Shown here: piece by piece, positions 53,464-62,710 of the stretch
Layout of the letters: each line of letters begins with the position of its first letter
Position numbering within the stretch: position 1 is the first letter of the stretch
Source of the DNA: Thalassotalea sp. LPB0316
GTDB taxonomy: Bacteria > Pseudomonadota > Gammaproteobacteria > Enterobacterales > Alteromonadaceae
DNA length: 64,000 nt
NCBI RefSeq assembly: GCF_014898095.1
Contig: NZ_CP062946.1
Coordinates: 1,240,001 to 1,304,000, forward strand
Reading direction: 5' to 3'
Notes under the pieces: generated by a model
The model's database searches: none
Told to the model about the DNA's origin: nothing
The model's input: the letters and a program-made list of their open reading frames with translations, nothing else
Position numbers and translations under genes: made by a program

Positions 53464-53482
53464 ACACATTTGGAGAAGTTGA

Positions 53483-54073
53483 ATGAGCAATACGCCTGTG
53501 AATAACGGCCGTCGACGCTTTTTAACCGCGGCTACTTCGGTAGTTGGTGGTGTAGGTGTTGTCGGTGTGGCTGTGCCTTTCATTGGGTCTTGGAACCCGA
53601 GTGCTCGTGCGAAAGCTGCGGGTGCGCCGGTTGAAGTCAATGTAAGCAAGCTGGAGCCTGGCCAGCTGGTACGCGCTGAATGGCGCGGTAAGCCAGTTTA
53701 CGTAGTACGTCGTACTGAAAAAGCGATCGCCGATTTAGGTAAGCACGAAGATCAATTGAGCGACCCTAACTCAGAAGAACCGCAACAACCTGAATATGCG
53801 GCTAACCAGCATCGTTCAATTAAACCTGAAATTTTGGTGGCTTTAGGTGTTTGTACTCACTTAGGTTGTGCTCCAACTTACCGCAAAGGTGATTTTGAAG
53901 AGATCGTTGAAGGTGTTACTGATGGTTTCTTCTGTCCATGTCACGGTTCTAAGTTTGACATGGCTGGTCGCGTGTTCTCTGGTGTACCTGCACCAACGAA
54001 CTTAGCAGTACCAGAGCACTCTTTCCCATCTGATGGCGTATTGTTAATCGGTGTAGGCCAAGGAGAAGCGTAA
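53483..54073 (+). CDS. petA: Ubiquinol-cytochrome c reductase, Rieske iron-sulfur subunit
   Basis: This 196-residue subunit of the cytochrome bc1 complex carries the 2Fe-2S cluster in the sites CTHLGCAP and CPCHGSKFD. The N-terminus (NNGRRRFLTAATS) is a twin-arginine signal and anchor with helix VVGGVGVVGVAVPFIG. It passes electrons from ubiquinol to cytochrome c1 in the inner membrane. TGGAGAAG precedes the ATG. The stop overlaps the petB start, as expected for a tightly coupled operon. Confidence 0.97.
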   Translation: MSNTPVNNGRRRFLTAATSVVGGVGVVGVAVPFIGSWNPSARAKAAGAPVEVNVSKLEPGQLVRAEWRGKPVYVVRRTEKAIADLGKHEDQLSDPNSEEPQQPEYAANQHRSIKPEILVALGVCTHLGCAPTYRKGDFEEIVEGVTDGFFCPCHGSKFDMAGRVFSGVPAPTNLAVPEHSFPSDGVLLIGVGQGEA

Positions 54074-55338
54074 TGTTTGAAAATTTCATGGCTTGGATCG
54101 ACAAGCGTCTTCCAGTGACTGATGCTTGGAACAAGCACTTAGCACAATATCCAGCACCAAAGAACTTCAACTTCTGGTACTTCTTTGGTTCATTAGCGAT
54201 GTTAGTTTTAGTTAACCAAATCTTAACGGGTATCTGGTTAACCATGAACTACGAACCATCTGGCGATGGTGCCTTCGCGTCAATCGAATACATTATGCGT
54301 GATGTCGACTACGGTTGGTTGTTGCGTTACATGCACTCGACAGGTGCTTCGGCATTCTTCGTTGTGGTATACCTTCATATGTTCCGCGGCTTAATTTACG
54401 GTTCTTACCAAAAGCCACGTGAATTATTATGGATCTTCGGCATGTTAATCTTCTTAGTATTAATGGCTGAAGCATTCATGGGGTACTTACTACCTTGGGG
54501 TAACATGAGTTTCTGGGGTGCACAGGTAATTATTTCACTGTTTAGTGCGGTACCAATCGTCGGTGAAGAATTAGCAACATGGATCAAAGGTGACTACGTT
54601 ATCTCTGGTGCTACGCTTAACCGCTTCTTCGCATTACACGTAGTTGCTTTACCGTTAGTATTAGTTGTGCTTGTTTTCTTACACATCCTAGCGTTACACG
54701 AAGTGGGTTCTAATAACCCAGAAGGTACTGATATTAAGAAGCCTAAAGGCAGCGTGAAAGAAGAAGACAAAGCTAAGTTTGAATTCCACGAGCACTACAC
54801 GAAGAAGTACGACATCGTTGATGCCGTGCCATTCCACCCTTATTACTCTGTTAAAGATATTATGGGCGTAGCCGGCTTCTTAATCTTGTTCTGTTGGGTG
54901 ATGTTCTTCTATCCAGAAGGTGGCGGTTACTTTATCGAGGCGCCAAACTTCGAACCAGCAAATGGCTTAAAAACGCCTGAAAACATTGTTCCTGTATGGT
55001 ACTTCGGTCCGTTCTACACCATCTTACGTGTTGTTCCTGACAAGCTAATGGGTACGATTACCATGTTCGCGGCTATCGGGTTTTTGTTTGCCTTGCCATG
55101 GTTCGACCGTTCAACGGTTAAATCATTCCGTTACCGCAGCAAGTTACACTTATTCAACATTATTCAGTTTGCTATTTGTTTTATCGTCTTAGGTGTTTTA
55201 GGTACGATGGCAGCATCAGACTTAGCTAACTTCATTGGTCGTATTGCGAGCATTGGCTATTTCGGTTTCTTCATTGCACTCTGGTTCTACTCTAAGAACG
55301 AAAGAACTAAGCCTGTACCAGAAAGGATGACTAAATAA
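54073..55338 (+). CDS. petB: Cytochrome b subunit of the bc1 complex
   Basis: This 421-residue membrane protein is cytochrome b with about eight helices. Conserved segments include WLLRYMHSTGASAFF and YLHMFRGLIYGSY (haem-binding His), GYLLPWGNMSFWGAQV and RFFALHVVALPLVL. The Qo-site motif is PVWYFGPFYTILR; PVWY in place of PEWY is common in beta- and gammaproteobacteria. It binds two b haems and carries out the Q cycle. It overlaps petA by one base and petC by one base. Confidence 0.97.
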   Translation: MFENFMAWIDKRLPVTDAWNKHLAQYPAPKNFNFWYFFGSLAMLVLVNQILTGIWLTMNYEPSGDGAFASIEYIMRDVDYGWLLRYMHSTGASAFFVVVYLHMFRGLIYGSYQKPRELLWIFGMLIFLVLMAEAFMGYLLPWGNMSFWGAQVIISLFSAVPIVGEELATWIKGDYVISGATLNRFFALHVVALPLVLVVLVFLHILALHEVGSNNPEGTDIKKPKGSVKEEDKAKFEFHEHYTKKYDIVDAVPFHPYYSVKDIMGVAGFLILFCWVMFFYPEGGGYFIEAPNFEPANGLKTPENIVPVWYFGPFYTILRVVPDKLMGTITMFAAIGFLFALPWFDRSTVKSFRYRSKLHLFNIIQFAICFIVLGVLGTMAASDLANFIGRIASIGYFGFFIALWFYSKNERTKPVPERMTK

Positions 55339-56039
55339 TGAAAAAGATTTTATTAGTATTATTAGTGGCTTTAGTTCCTGCGCTAGCATTTGCCGCAGGT
55401 CCTAAAGTACCGGTTGATCCTGCAGGTAACGACTTAGCAGACAAAGAATCGTTAAAGCGCGGTTTCCGAGCTTACATTAATTATTGTTTAGCGTGTCACC
55501 AATTACAGTATCAACGTTACAACCGTACTTTCGCTGATTTAGGTATCGACGAAAAAGAAGGTAAAGAAAACTGGATGCCAACAGGTGAGAAAGTCGGTGA
55601 TCACATCACAAACACTATGCCAGCTAAAGAAGCGGCGGCATGGTTTGGTGCTGCGCCACCTGATTTAACGTTAGAAACACGTTTTAGAAGCCCAGACTGG
55701 GTATATACATACTTGCGTTCATTCTACGTTGACGAAGCTCGTCCATTTGGCGTGAACAACACAGTATTTAAAGATGTTGGTATGCCACACGTTCTTCAAA
55801 ATTTACAAGGTACGCGTACTTTAGATGAGAACGGTAAACTTACTCCAGCAGTAGGTGGTAGCATGACAGAAGCTGAATACGATGCTTTTGTTCGCGACTT
55901 AACTAACTTCTTAGAGTATGTTTCTGAGCCAAACAAACTAGAGCGTAAGTCTTTAGGTTACTGGGTAATTGGTTTCTTATTAGTGTTCTTCGTGCTTTCT
56001 TACTTGTTGAAGAAAGAGTACTGGCGAGACGTGCACTAA
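55338..56039 (+). CDS. petC: Cytochrome c1 subunit of the bc1 complex
   Basis: This 233-residue c-type cytochrome has a signal peptide (MKKILLVLLVALVPALAFA) and haem attachment CLACH. The Met ligand region is probably near VFKDVGMPHVLQN. A C-terminal anchor helix (YWVIGFLLVFFVLSYLL) is followed by a basic tail. It hands electrons to a soluble cytochrome c. It ends the petABC operon and is followed by a terminator; in many relatives sspA comes next, but here another gene intervenes. Confidence 0.97.
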   Translation: MKKILLVLLVALVPALAFAAGPKVPVDPAGNDLADKESLKRGFRAYINYCLACHQLQYQRYNRTFADLGIDEKEGKENWMPTGEKVGDHITNTMPAKEAAAWFGAAPPDLTLETRFRSPDWVYTYLRSFYVDEARPFGVNNTVFKDVGMPHVLQNLQGTRTLDENGKLTPAVGGSMTEAEYDAFVRDLTNFLEYVSEPNKLERKSLGYWVIGFLLVFFVLSYLLKKEYWRDVH

Positions 56040-56061
56040 TCCTATTGCACAGCAATTTTTG

Positions 56062-56089
56062 AAAAGGTAGCCAATTGGCTACCTTTTTT
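56062..56089 (+). terminator. Rho-independent terminator of petABC
   Basis: AAAAGGTAGCC and GGCTACCTTTT form an 11-bp stem around AATT and are followed by TT, 22 bp after the petC stop. Confidence 0.85.
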
Positions 56090-56232
56090 GTTTCTAGATC
56101 AAAATTTTAAGCGCTTTGTTCCTGATTACTTAACCCAGTTTTCTGTGATTTTATCGTTGATATCTTGAGCTTTTCACGTGTAGTGACTATGGTGTTGACT
56201 GGAAAAAATAATAATTAAAATTTGGTGGGAAC

Positions 56233-59200
56233 ATGAAAACTCTCTTTAAGACTGCGATTAGCGTGGCCTTGTTGCTTTCAAGTGCAGATGTTTTAGCACT
56301 TAAAGCAGACGACGATTCGCTATTTACCAGTAAAACCTTCAATGCAATGAAACTTCGCAATATTGGTCCTGCATATATGTCTGGGCGTATTGCTGATATC
56401 GCCGTCGATCAAAATAACCCTTCAACTTGGTACACAGCGGTAGGTTCTGGTGGTGTCTGGAAAACGGTAAACGCGGGCACGACATGGACGCCAATCTTTG
56501 ATAAACAAGCAGTTTACTCGATTGGTGATGTCACTATCGATCCAAGTAATTCAGACATAATTTGGGTGGGTACCGGTGAAAATAACGGTGGCCGTCATAT
56601 TAGCTTTGGCGACGGTGTTTATAAGTCATTAGACGGCGGTAAAACATGGAAGAACATGGGGTTAAAAAATTCTGAACATGTTTCTGATATTATTATTCAC
56701 CCAACAAATTCAGATATTGTCTGGGTTTCTGCACAAGGGCCATTATGGTCAAGTGGTGGTGAACGCGGTCTTTATAAAACCACTGATGGTGGTGAAACTT
56801 GGCAGCAAGTATTAACACCAAAAGACGAGTGGACAGGGGTAACTTCATTACTGATCGACCCACGCAACCCAGATAAACTTTATGCTGCGACTTGGTCTCG
56901 TCAGCGCACGGTTGCTGCTTATGTAGGTACTAATGAAGGTGCAGGTATTCACACTTCAGACGATGGCGGTGAGACTTGGACTGAGCTTAAAACAGGTTTG
57001 CCAACAGGTAATATGGGTAAAATCGGGATGGCCATTTCACCGACAAATCCAGATGTGCTTTACGCAACGATTGAAACCGATAACCGCAAAGGTGGTTTCT
57101 ATCGCTCGGCTAATCGCGGCCAAAGCTGGACGAAAATGTCAGACGAAGTCGGTGGCGGTACAGGGCCACATTACTATCAAGAAATTTTTGCCGACCAACA
57201 TCAATTTGATCGCGTCTATATCGCTAGTAATTACAGTAAAGTCTCTGATGATGGCGGTAAAACATGGACACCTATTAGCACAAAACTCAAACACGTAGAC
57301 GACCATGCAATGGCGTTTCATCCAAGCGATCCTGACTTTGTCTTAATCGGCTCTGATGGCGGTATTTATATGTCGCATGATCGCATGGAAAACTGGCGTT
57401 TTATCGCTAACTTACCATTGACTCAGTTCTATAAAGTAGCGCCTGATGACGCCCAGCCGTTCTACAATGTTTTTGCTGGCGCTCAAGATAATTCAACTCA
57501 AGGTGGTCCTTCTCGGACAAATCGTCAGGAAGGGATCAAAAACAAAGACTGGTTTTTAACGCTAGGCGGTGACGGTCACCAACCGGCTACTGAGCCGGGC
57601 AATCCCAATATTGTCTATTCTCAATGGCAACAAGGTAATCTAGCGCGCCATGATCGCATTACCGGTGAAAACGTTTATATTAAACCTCAACCGCGCAAAG
57701 GCGAGCCTGCTGAGCGCTTTAACTGGGATGCCCCGATTAATGTTTCAGCACATGATCCTAAGCGTATTTACTTTGCCTCTCAACGGGTTTGGCGCTCAGA
57801 TAACCGCGGTGACAGCTGGACACCCATTTCAGGTGATTTAACTAAAAATGGCAATCGCTTGCACATGCCGATGATGGGGCGGACTTGGTCTGTTGAAGCG
57901 GGTTGGGATTTATATGCGATGTCGCAATTCCACACCATTGCTAACTTTGCCGAAAGCCCTGTTGATGAAAATGTCCTTTGGGTAGGTACCGATGACGGGT
58001 TAATTCAAGTAACCACAGACGGCGGCAAAAACTGGAAGAAAATTGACTTAGGCAAAGTCAAAGGTGTTCCTGCCAACGCTTATGTTAATGATATTCGGGC
58101 CGATTTGTTCGACCGAGACACGGTTTATGTTGCTTTAGATAACCACAAAGAAGGCGATTACAAGCCGTACTTAATCAAATCAACCAATCTGGGTAAAAAG
58201 TGGAGCTCATTAGCAGAAACACTTCCCGATAAACACTTAGTTTGGCGTATCGTCCAAGATCATGTAAACAAAGACTTAATGTTCTTAGGTACTGAGTTTG
58301 GTATTTTCTTCACCGTTGATGGTGGTAAAGAATGGTTAGAGCTCAACGGCGGTATACCAACCATCTCAACGCGTGATGTAAAAATTCAACGTCGTGAAAA
58401 CGATCTAGTCGCCGGTACTTTTGGTCGTGGCATTTACATTTTAGATGACTATGCACCACTGCGAGAGCTTACTGAAGATGCAATGAAAAAAGACGCGGTA
58501 TTAATTCCACCAAGTCGTCCGGTAAAGTGGTTTAAGCTAAGTCGTAACCATACCCGAACCGATGGCGATGATCGTTATGCAGCCAAAAACCCTGATCATG
58601 GTGCAACGCTTACCTATTTCTTAAAAGAGAGCTTGATGACGGCGAAACAAATACGTCAACAAGCTGAAAAGAAAATGATCAAGGATAAGAAATATCCGAA
58701 ATACCCTGATTGGCAGGTGGTTGAGGCTGAACTAGAAGAAGCAAAACCGGCGCTATACCTTGAAGTGCGCAACGCTAATGGTGAATTCATTAATCGGGTT
58801 AATGCCAAAGCGAGCAAAGGTATTCACCGTATTACTTGGGATATGACATACGCGAGTAACAGTGCGATAGCCAAAGCTAAAGGCTCAGACCGCGGTGGTA
58901 TCATGGCTCCGCCAGGCGTTTACACAGCGGCCTTATATCAGCGCGTTGACGGCGAAATTCGCCAGTTAACTGCGCCAGTAGAATTTATGCTAGAAGCGAT
59001 TTATCAAAATGCATTAGTGGGCCCAAGCGAGCAAGAAAAGCAATTGTTCAATCAACAAATCACCGATGCTCAGCGTCGTTCATCAGCGGCAAGCAGTATG
59101 CTAGAGGAGCTTGAAAATACACTTGAGCTAATTCGCGTGGCTATTGATCGAACACCAAATAATATTGAGCAGTTAGAAACTCAATTCGCGGCAATTCAAA

Positions 59201-59487
59201 AAGAAATTCACGCGATTAATAACAGTGTCTATGGCTTAGAATCGCAAAACCGCATGATCGCTAAGCCAGCTAATATTTCAAGTCGTTTGGGCTATGCAAT
59301 GTCAGCATTGTGGTCGTCTTACGGACCAACACAGCAGCACAAAGAGCAATTGGCATTGGCGCTTGAAGAATTTGACGCAATGCAGGCACGAATTAAAACA
59401 TTAAATGATGTCTCTGTGCCGGCACTTCAACAAGCGATTATCGATGCTGGAGGACCTTGGACAAAAGGCGCATCAACGATTAACTAA
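56233..59487 (+). CDS. Exported VPS10/sortilin-like beta-propeller protein (BNR/Asp-box repeats)
   Basis: This 1,084-residue exported protein has a signal peptide (to about SSADVLA) and a long beta-propeller with at least eight Asp-box repeats. Examples are SLDGGKTWKN, TTDGGETWQQ, SDDGGETWTE, SDDGGKTWTP and SDNRGDSWTP. A helical C-terminal region (about 930-1050) follows. Databases label such proteins glycosyl hydrolase or VPS10/sortilin-like, but no catalytic residues are evident and the function is unknown. GGTGGG precedes the ATG. It lies between petABC and sspA, a position these genes usually share without an insert, and has its own terminator, so it is probably an independent transcript. 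Confidence 0.85.
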   Translation: MKTLFKTAISVALLLSSADVLALKADDDSLFTSKTFNAMKLRNIGPAYMSGRIADIAVDQNNPSTWYTAVGSGGVWKTVNAGTTWTPIFDKQAVYSIGDVTIDPSNSDIIWVGTGENNGGRHISFGDGVYKSLDGGKTWKNMGLKNSEHVSDIIIHPTNSDIVWVSAQGPLWSSGGERGLYKTTDGGETWQQVLTPKDEWTGVTSLLIDPRNPDKLYAATWSRQRTVAAYVGTNEGAGIHTSDDGGETWTELKTGLPTGNMGKIGMAISPTNPDVLYATIETDNRKGGFYRSANRGQSWTKMSDEVGGGTGPHYYQEIFADQHQFDRVYIASNYSKVSDDGGKTWTPISTKLKHVDDHAMAFHPSDPDFVLIGSDGGIYMSHDRMENWRFIANLPLTQFYKVAPDDAQPFYNVFAGAQDNSTQGGPSRTNRQEGIKNKDWFLTLGGDGHQPATEPGNPNIVYSQWQQGNLARHDRITGENVYIKPQPRKGEPAERFNWDAPINVSAHDPKRIYFASQRVWRSDNRGDSWTPISGDLTKNGNRLHMPMMGRTWSVEAGWDLYAMSQFHTIANFAESPVDENVLWVGTDDGLIQVTTDGGKNWKKIDLGKVKGVPANAYVNDIRADLFDRDTVYVALDNHKEGDYKPYLIKSTNLGKKWSSLAETLPDKHLVWRIVQDHVNKDLMFLGTEFGIFFTVDGGKEWLELNGGIPTISTRDVKIQRRENDLVAGTFGRGIYILDDYAPLRELTEDAMKKDAVLIPPSRPVKWFKLSRNHTRTDGDDRYAAKNPDHGATLTYFLKESLMTAKQIRQQAEKKMIKDKKYPKYPDWQVVEAELEEAKPALYLEVRNANGEFINRVNAKASKGIHRITWDMTYASNSAIAKAKGSDRGGIMAPPGVYTAALYQRVDGEIRQLTAPVEFMLEAIYQNALVGPSEQEKQLFNQQITDAQRRSSAASSMLEELENTLELIRVAIDRTPNNIEQLETQFAAIQKEIHAINNSVYGLESQNRMIAKPANISSRLGYAMSALWSSYGPTQQHKEQLALALEEFDAMQARIKTLNDVSVPALQQAIIDAGGPWTKGASTIN

Positions 59488-59508
59488 GGCGTTAATTTAG
59501 AAATGTTC

Positions 59509-59537
59509 AACGGCACCGAGCTAAGGTGCCGTTTTAT
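59509..59537 (+). terminator. Rho-independent terminator of the beta-propeller gene
   Basis: AACGGCACC (59509-59517) and GGTGCCGTT (59525-59533) form a 9-bp stem followed by TTATTTT. Confidence 0.85.
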
Positions 59538-59674
59538 TTTCTGTACTACGCGTTAAAGCAAGTCTCATAGATAATTCTAGAGGTCTGACCAGTTTTAGTT
59601 TTTAGCCAAAATCAGTTATCATATGCGCCATTGTCAACCTTGGTTGATTGTTTTTTATCCTACTTGGAGGCATC

Positions 59675-60313
59675 ATGGCCGTAGCTGCAAACAAACGTTC
59701 TGTAATGACGTTATATTCTCACGCTGATGATATGTATAGTCATCAAACTCGTATCGTATTAGCAGAGAAGGGTGTTGGCGTTGATATTCACTTGGTTGAT
59801 CCAACTAACTTACCTGAAGACTTAATTGACCTAAACCCATATGGTACAGTGCCGACGTTAATTGATCGTGAATTAGCGTTATACGAAGCAAGTATCATTA
59901 TTGAATATTTAGATGAGCGTTTTCCTCATCCACCATTAATGCCTGTTTACCCAGTATCACGTGGCCGTTCTCGTTTGATGATGCACCGCATTGAGCACGA
60001 CTGGTATAGCTTGGCAAAAATCATTATCGCTGGTGGTGATGACGCAGATAAAGCGCGTCAAGAGTTAAAAGAGAGCTTATTAAGCGTAGCGCCAATCTTA
60101 AACGAAGCGCCTTACTTTATGAGTGAAGAGTTTAGCTTAGTTGATTGTTACTTAGCACCGCTATTGTGGCGTTTACCAGCATTTGGTATTGAATTAACTG
60201 GCCAAGGCTCAAAAGAGCTTAAGTCATACATGTTAAAATTATTTGAACGTGAATCATTCCAAGCTTCGTTGACTGAAGCTGAGCGTGAGTTGCGTTTTGG
60301 TAACCCTGCTTAA
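59675..60313 (+). CDS. sspA: Stringent starvation protein A
   Basis: SspA is a glutathione-transferase-fold protein that binds RNA polymerase and alters transcription in stationary phase and acid stress. The 212 residues show RSVMTLYSHADDMYSHQTRIVL at the N-terminal thioredoxin-like domain and PYGTVPTLIDRELALYEASIIIEYL (the GST-like substrate-site region). I choose ATG 59675 because GGAGG stands seven bases upstream; the longer in-frame start is hydrophobic and unsupported. It overlaps or nearly abuts sspB, as in E. coli. Confidence 0.96.
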   Translation: MAVAANKRSVMTLYSHADDMYSHQTRIVLAEKGVGVDIHLVDPTNLPEDLIDLNPYGTVPTLIDRELALYEASIIIEYLDERFPHPPLMPVYPVSRGRSRLMMHRIEHDWYSLAKIIIAGGDDADKARQELKESLLSVAPILNEAPYFMSEEFSLVDCYLAPLLWRLPAFGIELTGQGSKELKSYMLKLFERESFQASLTEAERELRFGNPA

Positions 60314-60324
60314 TGACAGGCGAA

Positions 60325-60780
60325 ATGACCTCGAGTAAGCCTTATTTGATTAAGGCTTTCTACGATTGGATTTCTGATAACCAACTAACACCATACGTGG
60401 TTGTTGATACAACGGTGTTGGGTGTTCAAGTGCCTTGGCAGTTCGTTCAAGATAATCAAATTGTTTTGAATATTTCTGGTGGTGCCGTTGGTGCCATTTC
60501 ATTTGGCGATAACGCGATTGAGTTTACTGCGCGTTTTAGTGGCAAAATTGAATATATCACGGTGCCATTTGGCGCGGTTGGTGCTATTTATGCCAAAGAA
60601 AATGGTGCCGGAAGTTCCTTCCCGATTGAGCATGATGAGACCTTCGAGGAAGAGGATATTAGTACAGACGAGCCAAGTATTAAGCTCGAAGATGCAAGTA
60701 TTGAAAAGCCAACGACAGATGATAACAACAAGTCATCGAGTAAAAAGTCAGGGCGTCCAACCTTGAAAGTGATCAAATAA
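60325..60780 (+). CDS. sspB: SspB, ClpXP adaptor for ssrA-tagged proteins
   Basis: SspB tethers ssrA-tagged substrates to ClpX and speeds their degradation. It has an N-terminal substrate-binding domain (KPYLIKAFYDWISDNQLTPYVVVD, VQVPWQFVQDNQIVLNIS, VPFGAVGAIYAKENGAG), an acidic linker and a C-terminal ClpX-binding tail (KSGRPTLKVIK). I prefer the ATG at 60325 (AGG seven bases upstream) to that at 60313, which overlaps the sspA stop but lacks a ribosome site. Family match to E. coli SspB is clear along the whole domain. Confidence 0.95.
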   Translation: MTSSKPYLIKAFYDWISDNQLTPYVVVDTTVLGVQVPWQFVQDNQIVLNISGGAVGAISFGDNAIEFTARFSGKIEYITVPFGAVGAIYAKENGAGSSFPIEHDETFEEEDISTDEPSIKLEDASIEKPTTDDNNKSSSKKSGRPTLKVIK

Positions 60781-60800
60781 GCGCATAGCTTGTAATAATA

Positions 60801-60826
60801 AAAAGGTAGCAAATGCTACCTTTTTT
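60801..60826 (+). terminator. Rho-independent terminator of sspAB
   Basis: AAAAGGTAGCA and TGCTACCTTTT form an 11-bp stem followed by TT, 20 bp after sspB; its mirrored A/T ends could also stop the convergent thioesterase transcript. Confidence 0.85.
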
Positions 60827-60839
60827 ACTTAGTAGTCCA

Positions 60840-61316
60840 CTATTTCCAACCAAGCGATTGCTCAAAGTCATCATCGAGTTGTTTGGCAAACTCTTTAGCG
60901 TGTTTAGCGACTTCTTCTAATTTCTTATCTTCTTCAGTTGCTGGCTCGAATGTTGGCACCTTAGCAGGAAAGCCCGCCTCATCGACTGCCATAAACGTGA
61001 TAAAACAGCGATTGGTCACTGACGGTTTATCGCCTCGCGGATCACTGGCTCTTACCACGACATAAATATGCATGCTCGATTTTCCGGTATGAACAATGCG
61101 CGCCTCAACACTAATCAATTGACCGACTAAGACAGGGCGAATAAATCGAATAGCATTGGCCGAAACGGTCACACAATAGCGTTTACTCCATTGTGCAGCA
61201 CAAGCATAAGACGCTTGGTCGATCCATTTCATCACAATACCGCCATGGACTTTACCACCAAAGTTTACATCTGTAGGCTCAGCCAAAAAACGAAATTCAA
61301 CGATATTTTTTTTCAT
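60840..61316 (-). CDS. Acyl-CoA thioesterase, hotdog fold (YciA-like)
   Basis: This 158-residue enzyme hydrolyses acyl-CoA to free acid and CoA. It shows the hotdog motif FGGKVHGGIVMKWIDQASYACA, with the active-site Asp in WIDQAS, and VLVGQLISVEARIVHTGKSSM later. A long acidic/Lys-rich C-terminal helix (EEDKKLEEVAKHAKEFAKQLDD) extends past the fold. It is divergent from plsC across a 168-bp gap. The exact acyl-chain preference is not predictable; the pairing with plsC hints at lipid metabolism. Confidence 0.88.
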   Translation of the reverse strand: MKKNIVEFRFLAEPTDVNFGGKVHGGIVMKWIDQASYACAAQWSKRYCVTVSANAIRFIRPVLVGQLISVEARIVHTGKSSMHIYVVVRASDPRGDKPSVTNRCFITFMAVDEAGFPAKVPTFEPATEEDKKLEEVAKHAKEFAKQLDDDFEQSLGWK

Positions 61317-61484
61317 TCCATTTATCTCGATCGAAAAAATATTAAATAAACTATAGTAAATATCAGTAACTTAGCTAGTCGAATGAAAAATAAACAAAAA
61401 AATAAACTAACGCGTTCAGTCTATACTTAGCGTACACGTGTTTTCTGTGTATAATTGCGCCTTTTGTTATTCTAGGTATTTTGT

Positions 61485-62225
61485 GTGCTAGCCGTTATCA
61501 GAATTATTTTACTCGCTTTAGCCATCGGCGTGATTTCTATTATTTCAATCATTTCTTGTTTGGTGAGACCGTTTCACCGCAATAACGTGCATTTTGCTGC
61601 GGGCATGATGGGCAGTTTACACAAATTGCTGGGGTTAAAAATTGAGATTCGGATCCCTGAAGAAGTTAAGCATTTAGGCTCTGTCGTATATATTGCTAAC
61701 CATCAAAATAACTTTGATATTTTTACCATAGCCAATGCTGTTCAACCCGGTACAGTAAGTGTAGGTAAGAAAAGCTTAAAGTGGATCCCATTTTTTGGTC
61801 AGATGTACTGGTTAACCGGCAATATTCTTATCGACCGTAAAAACACGTCAAAAGCGATGGGGACGATTGCATTAACAGCAGAAAAAATTAAAGAAAAACG
61901 TTTGTCGGTATGGCTGTTTCCGGAAGGCACTCGCAGCTATGGTCGTGGGTTACTGCCATTTAAAACTGGCGCATTTAGAACTGCAGCACTTGCAGGTGTA
62001 CCTGTGGTACCGATCTGTAGCTCAAATCAACACGGTTCAATTAAGCTCAATCGCTGGAATAATGGCAAAATAATTATTGAATTTTTACCGCCGGTTGAGG
62101 TTTTAGTTAAAACCAAAGAGGAAATACGTGCATTAGCCAATCAAGTGCGCGAAAATATGGCGAATAAGCTTGAAGAAATTAGTACTCAAGCAGGTTCACA
62201 TTATCCAACATATCAAGGTAAATAA
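61485..62225 (+). CDS. plsC: 1-acyl-sn-glycerol-3-phosphate acyltransferase
   Basis: PlsC makes phosphatidic acid, the precursor of membrane phospholipids. This 246-residue protein shows the HX4D catalytic motif in IANHQNNFDIF and the substrate motif WLFPEGTRSYGRGLLPFK. VGKKSLKWIPFFGQMYWLTGN and VPVVPICSSN are also visible, very like E. coli PlsC. Membrane helices lie at the N-terminus (LAVIRIILLALAIGVISIISI). The start codon is GTG at 61485. rraB follows 8 bp later with a ribosome site, so they likely share a transcript. Confidence 0.95.
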   Translation: MLAVIRIILLALAIGVISIISIISCLVRPFHRNNVHFAAGMMGSLHKLLGLKIEIRIPEEVKHLGSVVYIANHQNNFDIFTIANAVQPGTVSVGKKSLKWIPFFGQMYWLTGNILIDRKNTSKAMGTIALTAEKIKEKRLSVWLFPEGTRSYGRGLLPFKTGAFRTAALAGVPVVPICSSNQHGSIKLNRWNNGKIIIEFLPPVEVLVKTKEEIRALANQVRENMANKLEEISTQAGSHYPTYQGK

Positions 62226-62233
62226 GGGTCACC

Positions 62234-62584
62234 ATGATTGATCAAGAATTACAGGAACTGTTCGACTACACCGAATCGTTAATTGACGAGTTAATTGAAG
62301 ACGGTACTAACGAAGAAGTTCATCACACCATTGAACATCACTTTTCAAGTGAGGACTTCAATGCTCTTGAGCAAGCGGCCGTGACAGCGTTTAAAATGGG
62401 CTTAGAAGTTGAAGAGCCTGAAGAAGCGGAATTAGAAGATGGCACCAAAGTCTTTGCTTTTGATATTATTACAGAACAAGCACTTGAAGCCGAAATCATT
62501 AATGATGAAGTCAAGGCGATGTATCAGTTGGCAAAACAATGCAAAATTGATTATGATGGCTGGGGTACTTACTTCGAAGAATAG
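62234..62584 (+). CDS. rraB: RraB-like inhibitor of RNase E
   Basis: RraB binds RNase E and alters mRNA decay. The 116 residues match the E. coli family with TIEHHFSSEDFNALEQAA, the acidic GLEVEEPEEAELEDG segment and the hallmark YDGWGTYFEE at the end. The E. coli protein continues with a long acidic tail that is missing here; the shorter version is common in relatives. It lies 8 bp after plsC. A small hairpin (AGCC TTT AGGCT near 62590) follows its stop. Confidence 0.9.
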   Translation: MIDQELQELFDYTESLIDELIEDGTNEEVHHTIEHHFSSEDFNALEQAAVTAFKMGLEVEEPEEAELEDGTKVFAFDIITEQALEAEIINDEVKAMYQLAKQCKIDYDGWGTYFEE

Positions 62585-62710
62585 TTGTCAGCCTTTAGGC
62601 TAGATTTTCGAGGATGAAATATTAACGACTTTCTAAGGCAATCGTGCGGCGTGAAAATTTGTCACCGCGACTTTTGTCTTATGCAAACCATAAAATAAAG
62701 GAGTGTTTTT

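Larger units (their letters stand above)
53122..53482. other. Gap between rpsI and petA
   Basis: This 361-bp gap contains the rpsI terminator, the likely petABC promoter region, and a 31-codon open frame (53368-53463) with AAGGGG eight bases upstream that ends 19 bases before petA. No other structure stands out. Confidence 0.6.

Noticed and set aside
56233..59487. Assignment as a sialidase or glycoside hydrolase
   Set aside because: Asp-box repeats are structural only; the Arg triad and acid/base of sialidases are not evident, so a catalytic function is not claimed.
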